A stretch of 11,537 bases of DNA from Candidatus Parcubacteria bacterium (GTDB lineage Bacteria > Patescibacteriota > Patescibacteriia > Patescibacteriales > UBA12075): assembly GCA_023139655.1 (NCBI GenBank), contig JAGLNE010000045.1, positions 1-11,537 on the forward strand. Reading direction: 5' to 3'. The position numbers and the translations under genes were made by a program. Positions 6,633 to 11,537 of this stretch are shown piece by piece. How positions within the stretch are numbered: the stretch's first letter is position 1; every line of letters starts with the position of its first letter. The notes beneath the pieces were generated by a model. It was not told where the DNA came from, did no database searches, and saw only the letters and a list, made by a program, of their open reading frames with translations.

Positions 6633-6685
6633 ATTCGAGTAAATTAGATTCGTTCTTATTTGTTTCCTATTCGTTTAAATTCGTG
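6633..6685. repeat. ATTCG short-repeat array just after hsp20
   Basis: ATTCG starts at 6633, 6648, 6669 and 6679, with spacings of 15, 21 and 10. The last copy lies in AATTCGTG, six bases past the hsp20 stop. The first 19 or so bases after the stop resemble those after dnaK. Confidence 0.45.
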
Positions 6686-6690
6686 ATTTT

Positions 6691-7092
6691 TTATTTCTTG
6701 GTTTTTATCTTGATCGTTTTTGGTTTTACTGCTTGCGCTTTAGGGATAGTGATTTTAAGCACTCCGTCTTCGGCCACGGCGCTAGCTGCATCACCCAAAA
6801 CGTGAGTTGGCAGGGATACACTGCGGTAAAACCCGCCGCGCCGAATCTCTTTGCGGTAATAATTCTTGTCTTCTACTTCACTCTTTTTTTCACTCTCGCC
6901 TTTGATGCACAAAACATCATTTTCAATTGAAACGTTTACTTTTTCCAAATCAATTCCGGCTAACTGGGTCTCGACAATCACATTATCCTTGTCTTCGTAC
7001 ATATCAATTGCCGGAGTAAATGCCCCCATCATTTTTCCCATTTCCTCAAAAGGTTCCATGTCAAGGAAAGGAGACCACTTAATTAATGCCAT
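6691..7092 (-). CDS. Small heat-shock protein, Hsp20/alpha-crystallin family
   Basis: ATP-independent holdase that binds unfolding proteins and passes them to DnaK. The 133-residue protein has a short N-terminal arm (MALIKWSPFLDMEPFEEM), an alpha-crystallin domain (about 26-118) with PAIDMYEDKDNVIVETQLAGI at its start, the RGGFYRSVSLP strand, and the family A-x-x-x-G-V-L motif as AEDGVLKITIPK. The tail ends TIKIKTKK, which includes an I-x-I oligomer anchor. Length and order are typical. There is no evident Shine-Dalgarno before the ATG; instead a long AU-rich inverted repeat fills the leader, and a promoter-like pair of boxes lies at 7158-7185. A housekeeping plus heat-responsive mode of expression is therefore possible in addition to read-through from hrcA-grpE. 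Confidence 0.96.
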   Translation of the reverse strand: MALIKWSPFLDMEPFEEMGKMMGAFTPAIDMYEDKDNVIVETQLAGIDLEKVNVSIENDVLCIKGESEKKSEVEDKNYYRKEIRRGGFYRSVSLPTHVLGDAASAVAEDGVLKITIPKAQAVKPKTIKIKTKK

Positions 7093-7101
7093 AAGTTTAT
7101 T

Positions 7102-7148
7102 GTTTTTAAAACATTAGTATCTAATACACAATAATCGATTTTAAAAAC
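7102..7148 (-). promoter_or_regulatory. AU-rich inverted repeat in the hsp20 leader
   Basis: GTTTTTAAAA (7102-7111) pairs exactly with TTTTAAAAAC (7139-7148), extendable by one G-U pair on the minus-strand RNA. A second perfect hairpin ATTAG-TAT-CTAAT (7113-7125) lies inside. The structure ends 9 nt before the hsp20 start codon. The stem is nearly all A-U and would melt easily; a thermosensor is possible, but no Shine-Dalgarno is enclosed. Confidence 0.35.
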
Positions 7149-7155
7149 CTTGGTT

Positions 7156-7183
7156 AATTTATAATTTTCAATTTATAATTTTC
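7156..7183. repeat. 14-bp tandem repeat, two copies, between grpE and hsp20
   Basis: AATTTATAATTTTC is repeated twice without mismatch. The duplication creates the two halves of the putative hsp20 promoter. Confidence 0.75.
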
Positions 7184-7185
7184 AA
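7158..7185 (-). promoter_or_regulatory. Possible internal promoter for hsp20 and downstream genes
   Basis: On the minus strand TTGAAA (7180-7185) and TATAAA (7158-7163) are 16 bp apart, each 5 of 6 to consensus. The leader would be about 58 nt and include the AU hairpin. The region is almost pure A/T, so a chance match is a real risk. Confidence 0.35.
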
Positions 7186-7199
7186 ACAATTTTTAATTC

Positions 7200-7718
7200 T
7201 TAATTTTTCAAAATTACTTTAGCGGGGATAATAACCTTGTCTTTCAATTTATATCCAGGCCTCACAACTTCTTTCACTTTTTCTCCTTCACCTTCTATCG
7301 CCTCCATGGTATTATGATCGAATTTTTTTCCCTTAGCTTTAATCTCTTCAACTCCCATATTCTTTAAAATCTCGGCAAACTGCTTTACCACATACTTAAT
7401 CCCTTCGGCCCAGCCGTTTCCCTTAGCCTCCACGTCAATATGTTCCAGCGATATTCGTAAATTATCATAGACCGGCAATATCTCCCGTACACATCCCTCA
7501 TTAGCATATTTAGCAAACTCCTGTTTCTCTTCAGTCGTCCGCTTCAGCAAATTCTGATAATCAGCCAATGCCCGCATATACTTTCCTTCCAATTCTTCAT
7601 AATTTATTTTCTTATTATCTTCTTTCTTTAATGGTTTTTTCTTTCCTAACCCGCCCTCCGAATTGGCAAGTGTCTGCTTTCTGTTTTCTGCTTTCTGTTT
7701 TCTGCTTTCTGTTCTCAT
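7200..7718 (-). CDS. grpE: Nucleotide exchange factor GrpE
   Basis: Exchanges ADP on DnaK to release clients. The first 38 residues are polar and disordered; a long helix with the family ADYQNLLKRTTEEKQEFAKYA (about 52-72) and LPVYDNLRISLEH (81-93) forms the dimer stalk. The C-terminal beta domain carries GVEEIKAKGKKFDHNTMEAI and PGYKLKDKVIIPAKV. The 172-aa length is normal. The start lies 2 nt after the hrcA stop with no Shine-Dalgarno, implying coupling. Residues 2-16 (ESRKQKAENRKQ) come from a 14-bp DNA repeat that is not a multiple of three, so the reading frame shifts through it and only three units together (42 bp) restore phase. A later start is possible but would lose nothing conserved; I keep this one for its spacing. 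Confidence 0.96.
   Translation of the reverse strand: MRTESRKQKAENRKQTLANSEGGLGKKKPLKKEDNKKINYEELEGKYMRALADYQNLLKRTTEEKQEFAKYANEGCVREILPVYDNLRISLEHIDVEAKGNGWAEGIKYVVKQFAEILKNMGVEEIKAKGKKFDHNTMEAIEGEGEKVKEVVRPGYKLKDKVIIPAKVILKN
7673..7714. repeat. 14-bp tandem repeat, three copies, inside the start of grpE
   Basis: TCTGCTTTCTGTTT on the plus strand at 7673, 7687 and 7701, the last copy with one change at its final base. It encodes part of the disordered GrpE N-terminus and is a 12-of-14 match to the repeat upstream of dnaK in the other orientation. Confidence 0.85.
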
Positions 7719-7720
7719 AT

Positions 7721-8404
7721 TTATTTATTGATAACATTATTAACAAACTCCACTAAGGCCAGATTCCTGGAATAATCCATGCGCATTGGGCCAACAAGGC
7801 CAACAATACCGGTCTTATCCTTTAATTGGTATTTAGCCATGATCGTGCCAAACATATTGCCAAAAGGATTTTCTCTGCCGATTAAAGTGTGCGTACCAAC
7901 ATCTATTTGGTCAAACATTCCATCAACAATTTCGTCAATCCGGTCAATCACGCCGGATATATCATAGATAACACTGATCTCCGCGAACTCTGGCTGCTGA
8001 AAAAGATTGGAAATGCCGGTGTAATAAACATTGTACCGATGAAAGGCCCAAAAGACAGCTGTGCCGGTTAGATCAGCCAGCTTTTTGGCAGTTTCCCGGA
8101 AATTAGCCTCATCTTTTGAGTCAAGAACTTTGGTTAAATCACTTTCGTCGTTTTTATTGATTTTCTTATTGCCCAGGCTCTCCAAAAATAAATGATAAGC
8201 CTTTTCGGTCGGCACCCGACCGGCACTGGTGTGAGGCTGAATAATATAGCCTTCTTCTTCCAGGGCCATCATTTCATTCCGCACGGTTGCCGCTGAAACA
8301 TTTAGCTCATATTTCTCAACTAAAACTCCGGAGCCAACCGGTGCCCCGGTTTTTATATGCTCCATGATAATAGTATTGAGTATTAACCCTTTCCTCTCGT
8401 CCAT
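7721..8404 (-). CDS. hrcA: Heat-inducible transcription repressor HrcA (short form)
   Basis: Repressor that binds the CIRCE operator as a dimer and, in studied bacteria, is kept active by chaperonin. The N-terminal winged helix (about 1-75) is highly conserved: PVGSGVLVEKYELNVSAATV, then NEMMALEEEGYI and PHTSAGRVPTEKAY. The C-terminal hallmark GIVGLVGPMRMDYSRNLALV (199-218) is also present. The total is only 227 aa against about 340 in typical HrcA, and the missing part corresponds to the middle, where the inserted domain lies. Both ends being intact argues for a natural short form and not a frameshift. It is first in the chaperone operon, has a CIRCE 37 bp upstream, and has no Shine-Dalgarno in its roughly 18-nt leader. 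grpE follows after 2 nt. Confidence 0.96.
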   Translation of the reverse strand: MDERKGLILNTIIMEHIKTGAPVGSGVLVEKYELNVSAATVRNEMMALEEEGYIIQPHTSAGRVPTEKAYHLFLESLGNKKINKNDESDLTKVLDSKDEANFRETAKKLADLTGTAVFWAFHRYNVYYTGISNLFQQPEFAEISVIYDISGVIDRIDEIVDGMFDQIDVGTHTLIGRENPFGNMFGTIMAKYQLKDKTGIVGLVGPMRMDYSRNLALVEFVNNVINK

Positions 8405-8428
8405 ATTATAAAAATATTAACAATAATA

Positions 8429-8456
8429 ATTATATCACTTTTAGCACTCCTGTCAA
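8429..8456 (-). promoter_or_regulatory. Consensus extended -10 promoter of the hrcA operon
   Basis: Minus strand: perfect -35 TTGACA (8451-8456), 16-bp spacer, perfect -10 TATAAT (8429-8434) preceded by TG plus one base (extended -10). Transcription should begin near 8422, giving a leader of about 18 nt. The -35 box lies in the CIRCE loop and the spacer holds a CIRCE arm, so repressor binding would block RNA polymerase. Confidence 0.92.
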
Positions 8457-8467
8457 GAGAGTGCTAA
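8441..8467. promoter_or_regulatory. CIRCE operator (HrcA binding site)
   Basis: TTAGCACTC (8441-8449), nine bases, GAGTGCTAA (8459-8467): an exact match to the known CIRCE consensus, both arms perfect. It overlaps the promoter and lies 37 bp before the hrcA start. It is the only CIRCE seen in the window. Confidence 0.98.
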
Positions 8468-8481
8468 TTATGCTAAAAATA

Positions 8482-8522
8482 AATAAAAAAATAAGGGATT
8501 CAACTTTTTTGTCAAATCCCCT
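8482..8522 (-). terminator. Rho-independent terminator of the IMPDH-family gene
   Basis: On the minus strand arms 8511-8522 and 8493-8504 form a 12-bp stem (core GGGATT/AATCCC, three G-U pairs) with a loop of six A, followed directly by ATTTTTTTATTT. It lies 20 nt past the stop codon and ends 15 bp before the CIRCE, insulating the hrcA promoter from read-through. Confidence 0.85.
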
Positions 8523-8541
8523 TCTAAAATTCCTAATTGAA

Positions 8542-10062
8542 TTATAAATTATTACCCTTAAGTCTTGGAGTATTTTGATTATTACCAAACGAAGAAAACC
8601 AGCTAAAAGCCCTAGTGTCATCACAAAGCTCTCGTAGTGTTTTTAAATCTTTCGCCCCTTGATGGGAAATACCTCCATTAACCAATTCAATATCTTCTGA
8701 CAAATTTTTCAACATTGGTCCACGGTAAGGAACCAATCCTTCAATTCCTTCTGCGGCACGCTTCTGAAGACCATACCTTACTGATAATTTTTCTTTTATT
8801 GCTTTTTTTGAGGCCATCCCCCAATACGATACCCAATTTTTCTTTCCATCAGGACCATATTGTAAGCCTTCAACTTGAAATGATTCTGATTCTGAAAAGG
8901 CAACAAAATATTCACCCATCATTAAACCATGAGCTCTAGCTAACATAACCGACATATCGCCAGTATTACTGATACCGCCATCAGCAATGATGAATGCTGC
9001 GGGTTTTCCATTTTTTTTCATATATTTTCTAGCAAATCTCGCCTCTCCCATAAGAGAAAACATTGGATAACCAGCACCAGTACGGATAGATGTCGTACAT
9101 GTAGCCCCAGGGCCAATTCCAAATTTTACAGCATCTACGCCAATTTCTGATAATCTCACATAACCATCAATGTCAGCCACGTTTCCGACAATAACTGCGG
9201 CCTTGTGTTTAGTAATTTCTATAATTCTTTTTGCTTGCTCAATGACCCTTTTGCTATTACCATGGCTACTATCCAGCACAATTGCCCCCACACCAATCTC
9301 TAGACCAGCATGTACTCGAGATATATCTTCAGCGTTATCACTAACCGCCATACCCACTAGCGGTTTGCTGTTGTGCCAAGAAGGATTGACGTGAAAAAAA
9401 TCAGCCATAAAATAAATTCCTTTAAGACAGCGGTGCGAATCTACTACTGGCAAAAGGCTGCAAAGAGGTTCGTTAAGTAAACGTTTCTGAACGCCTTCAA
9501 ATGAAGTGCTGTCCTTTTCAATTTTTAATTTCTCAAATGGCATCATCCAGTTTTTGACCGGTTCATTTTCGTGTCCTTTAAAGGCAATACTACCGGTGAA
9601 CAAAATGCCCTGCAAAACACCGTCATGAGAAACAATTGGAATCGTACTAAAATCAAATCTGTCTTTGATGTGCCTCGCTTCTTTAAGCTGGGAATTGGGT
9701 CGCAGAGTTTCTGGTTTTGGCACCAAGCATGCTTTATAATTTAGAACTTTTTCTAATCGGTCCAATTGGTCATTGGCTTCAATATCCCGCCAAGTTATTC
9801 CACAAGCACCAGCCTCATGGCATCTTTCCAACATAACCTGACCAGACACAGAATTCATAGCGGCACTCAAAAAAGGTAAATTTAACTTAACCGGTCCTAT
9901 TTCAGTTGACAAATCAACATCAAAAGGCATGACTTCCGAATACCCAGTAGCAAATCTAACTTCCTGGATTGTTAGTCCTTGTGGTATTCCAGATAAGGGG
10001 TTAATACCTAATGACCTGTAATAGTCAGCTTCAATCTTTTTGGCTAATTCAGTTTTTAACAT
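8542..10062 (-). CDS. guaB: IMP dehydrogenase / GMP reductase family protein with CBS pair
   Basis: IMPDH oxidises IMP to XMP with NAD in GMP synthesis; GMPR does the reverse salvage step. TIM-barrel motifs: LPFLSAAMNSVSG (63-74), LDSSHGNS (263-270), VGNVAD (292-297), catalytic loop GIGPGATCTTS with Cys322, ADGGI (360-364), and a C-terminal EGIEGLVPYRG (438-448). Two CBS domains fill about 118-224, giving 506 aa, as for full-length IMPDH. The loop motif departs from the usual GPGSICTTR. The flap has an Arg-Tyr pair (429-430) but is short and reads KRAAEG, like the YRAAEG of GMPR. IMPDH is the better guess because of the overall layout, yet a CBS-containing GMPR (GuaB1-like) is possible. It is monocistronic, between two terminators, with a strong ribosome site, and appears more AT-rich than the PBP gene beside it. 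Confidence 0.88.
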   Translation of the reverse strand: MLKTELAKKIEADYYRSLGINPLSGIPQGLTIQEVRFATGYSEVMPFDVDLSTEIGPVKLNLPFLSAAMNSVSGQVMLERCHEAGACGITWRDIEANDQLDRLEKVLNYKACLVPKPETLRPNSQLKEARHIKDRFDFSTIPIVSHDGVLQGILFTGSIAFKGHENEPVKNWMMPFEKLKIEKDSTSFEGVQKRLLNEPLCSLLPVVDSHRCLKGIYFMADFFHVNPSWHNSKPLVGMAVSDNAEDISRVHAGLEIGVGAIVLDSSHGNSKRVIEQAKRIIEITKHKAAVIVGNVADIDGYVRLSEIGVDAVKFGIGPGATCTTSIRTGAGYPMFSLMGEARFARKYMKKNGKPAAFIIADGGISNTGDMSVMLARAHGLMMGEYFVAFSESESFQVEGLQYGPDGKKNWVSYWGMASKKAIKEKLSVRYGLQKRAAEGIEGLVPYRGPMLKNLSEDIELVNGGISHQGAKDLKTLRELCDDTRAFSWFSSFGNNQNTPRLKGNNL

Positions 10063-10069
10063 GAATAAT

Positions 10070-10074
10070 CCTCC
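10070..10074 (-). promoter_or_regulatory. Shine-Dalgarno of the IMPDH-family gene
   Basis: GGAGG lies 7 nt before the ATG at 10062 and supports that start. A CATAAT -10-like box at 10091-10096 has only a poor -35, so the promoter itself is not firmly located. Confidence 0.8.
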
Positions 10075-10141
10075 AATTTAGTTATTTGTGATTATGTTTT
10101 TTTCGTTGTAATTTAAAAGGGCAAACACTCCCGGATACGCG

Positions 10142-10168
10142 AAAAGCTCCGAAATTTCGGAGCTTTTT
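10142..10168 (-). terminator. Perfect palindromic terminator after the PBP2 gene
   Basis: The 26 bases 10142-10167 are a perfect palindrome with core GCTCCGAAATTTCGGAGC flanked by A4 and T4-5. It lies 46 nt past the PBP2 stop. The T-run is five long on the plus strand and four on the minus, so it may work in both directions. Confidence 0.85.
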
Positions 10169-10213
10169 GTTATCAAAGATATCAAGGATGTTCTCACTAT
10201 AATATCAAAATTT

Positions 10214-11537
10214 TTAATCCTCGTCAACCCCAGTCTCGTTGCCCTTATATTCATCAAAATACCAAGTTAAAAATTCCCGTACCACCGGTACCGCCGTGTC
10301 TGAACCTTCTCCCCCCTCTTCTATCAGAACCGTAATAGCAAGCTCCGGGTTATCAAAAGGGGCAAAACCGGTAAACCAGGCATGATGGTCATTCTTACTG
10401 GACCACTGGGCCGTGCCGGTCTTGCCCGCCACCGCGACAGGCACACTAAGAAGGCTCCTGGCACTGCCATCGGTCACGGTGCGGCGCATACCCTCGCGGA
10501 CAACATGGATATTGTAGGCATCAATAAAATCTTCGCGAACCAACTCGGAGTGAACCGCGCTAAGCGGCTCATCATCGCCGGTAAGTACCTGGTGAATAAA
10601 ATGCGGCCGATAAAGCTTGCCACCGTTGGCAAACACGCTGGTAAACAATGCCACCTGCAAAGGAGTAACCAAAAGGTCGCCCTGGCCGATGGCCATATGA
10701 TAGGTATCGCCGATATACCAGCGTTCGCCTTTTACTTCTTCTTTCCAGCTCCTGGTCGGCAAAAAACCGCTTGCCTCGCCGGCCAAATCAATGCCGGTTT
10801 GCGTACCCAGGCCAAAAAGCTCGCCATACTCTACCATCCTGTCCACGCCCAAGCCGCGAAAATTTTCATACCCGCCGCCAATATTATAAAAATAAGTATT
10901 AACCGATTCGGCAATCGCTCGGCGCACATCTATCCGGCCGTGGCCGCCCGCGCGCCAATCCGGAAAAAACCATTGCCCAATCCTGATCCCGCCAACCGAC
11001 AAAAAGCTCGTATACTCACTCACTATCCTTTCTTCCAGTGCAGACGCGGCCCAAACCGGCTTTATCGTTGAACCGGAAGGATATTCTCCGCTTACCGCCC
11101 GATTAAACAAAGGCTTGTCTTTGTGACTAATCAAAGTTTGATAATCGTCAGTGCTTATACCCTTTGCAAAAGCATTATTATCATACGCCGGCAAGCTAAC
11201 CATAACCAGTACCTCCCCGTTTGACGGATCCAAAACCACAGCCACGCCACGAGTTAATTCCAGCTCGTCCAATTGCTTGATCAAAATCTCTTCCAATTTA
11301 ACCTGCATGTAAGTATCGATTGAAAGGATAATATTATGCCCGTCCAGAGCTTCCACTTGCTTAATGATCTTCTTCTCCTTACCCAGCGCGTCCACCTCAA
11401 TATGCTTTTTGCCGCTTTCACCTTTAAGCTCATTTTCCCAAAAATATTCTATCCCCATTTTGCCGATATAATCAATCGGCCAATATCCGCCGCCATAACT
11501 ATCCAGCTCATCCTGATTGATCTTGCCGGTATAACCG
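10214..11537 (-). CDS. mrdA: Penicillin-binding protein 2-type transpeptidase (partial, 5' end outside window)
   Basis: Peptidoglycan DD-transpeptidase of the elongation (rod-shape) machinery, acting outside the membrane. The frame is open through the window edge: 26 further codons before the ATG at 11458 read GYTGKINQDEL...DYIGK and fit the conserved class B PBP linker before GIEYFWENELKG, so the ATG at 11458 is internal. Numbered from that Met, the active-site triad motifs are STIK (130-133, catalytic Ser130 in YPSGSTIKP), SVN (185-187) and KTG (346-348). ANGG and GQGDLLVTPLQVA are also typical of PBP2. The C-terminus ends soon after VVREFLTWYFDEY with a short acidic tail. About the first 200 residues, with the membrane anchor, should lie beyond 11537. 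Upstream mreCD or rodA neighbours would be expected but cannot be seen. Confidence 0.93.
   Translation of the reverse strand, partial: GYTGKINQDELDSYGGGYWPIDYIGKMGIEYFWENELKGESGKKHIEVDALGKEKKIIKQVEALDGHNIILSIDTYMQVKLEEILIKQLDELELTRGVAVVLDPSNGEVLVMVSLPAYDNNAFAKGISTDDYQTLISHKDKPLFNRAVSGEYPSGSTIKPVWAASALEERIVSEYTSFLSVGGIRIGQWFFPDWRAGGHGRIDVRRAIAESVNTYFYNIGGGYENFRGLGVDRMVEYGELFGLGTQTGIDLAGEASGFLPTRSWKEEVKGERWYIGDTYHMAIGQGDLLVTPLQVALFTSVFANGGKLYRPHFIHQVLTGDDEPLSAVHSELVREDFIDAYNIHVVREGMRRTVTDGSARSLLSVPVAVAGKTGTAQWSSKNDHHAWFTGFAPFDNPELAITVLIEEGGEGSDTAVPVVREFLTWYFDEYKGNETGVDED

Noticed and set aside
5433..7714. CRISPR array from the short direct repeats
   Set aside because: The repeats are 14-16 bp, directly adjacent without spacers, and no cas gene is present.
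7721..8404. HrcA as a frameshifted or broken gene
   Set aside because: The single frame runs unbroken from the conserved DNA-binding domain to the conserved C-terminal motif and abuts grpE normally.
8430..8624. 64-codon minus-strand frame over the IMPDH gene end, terminator and CIRCE
   Set aside because: It runs through the terminator and operator in a different frame and has no support.
10114..10141. Purine riboswitch in the leader of the IMPDH-family gene
   Set aside because: Only a 3-4 bp GGG/CCC pairing is visible and the leader of about 80 nt shows no conserved aptamer core.
10382..11071. 229-codon plus-strand frame opposite the PBP2 gene
   Set aside because: It lies fully antisense to a gene with intact active-site motifs, has no recognisable domain or ribosome site, and its Ala/Gly/Lys bias is what a shadow of that gene would give.

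Overview
The window looks like a chromosomal segment of a Candidate Phyla Radiation (Patescibacteria) bacterium. The basis is a heat-shock locus with an unusually short HrcA, a DUF3467 gene between dnaK and dnaJ, a Lys-rich single-pass membrane protein with no family I recognise, AT-rich spacers full of short repeats and palindromes, and ordinary TAA/TAG stops with no sign of UGA recoding. The lineage call is inference; no rRNA or ribosomal protein gene is present. All genes that can be supported lie on the minus strand, so transcription runs from high to low coordinates.

In transcription order: (1) 11537-10214 is the 3' part of a penicillin-binding protein 2-type transpeptidase, closed by a perfect palindromic terminator (10142-10168). 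(2) 10062-8542 is a monocistronic IMP dehydrogenase/GMP reductase family gene with a good Shine-Dalgarno and its own terminator (8482-8522). (3) 8467-8429 holds a perfect CIRCE operator laid over a consensus extended -10 promoter, the control point of the chaperone locus. (4) 8404-1164 is that locus: hrcA, grpE, hsp20, a membrane/coiled-coil protein of unknown function, dnaK, a 64-residue two-helix membrane protein, a DUF3467 protein, dnaJ and an acidic 149-residue protein. hrcA/grpE, DUF3467/dnaJ and dnaJ/149-aa gene are separated by only 2-3 nt. (5) 996-67 is an ABC transporter ATPase with its own promoter.

Functionally, HrcA should repress its own operon through CIRCE. DnaK, DnaJ and GrpE form the Hsp70 cycle, and Hsp20 holds unfolding clients for it. 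Four uncharacterised proteins are interleaved with this machine, two of them membrane proteins. The layout is not a tight operon throughout: spacers of 73-250 nt around hsp20, the 319-aa gene, dnaK and the small membrane gene carry hairpins, palindromes, tandem 14- and 16-bp repeats and two dispersed-repeat-like elements. Internal promoters or attenuators are therefore likely.

The most interesting items are the CIRCE/promoter/terminator junction, the HrcA that seems to lack a large central part, the palindrome cluster in front of the small membrane gene, a possible AU-only 5' UTR structure in front of hsp20, the nested palindromic repeat at 6507-6602, and the IMPDH/GMPR intermediate features. 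No CRISPR array, tRNA, rRNA, transposase or attachment site was seen, and no gene-free stretch exceeds 300 bases.
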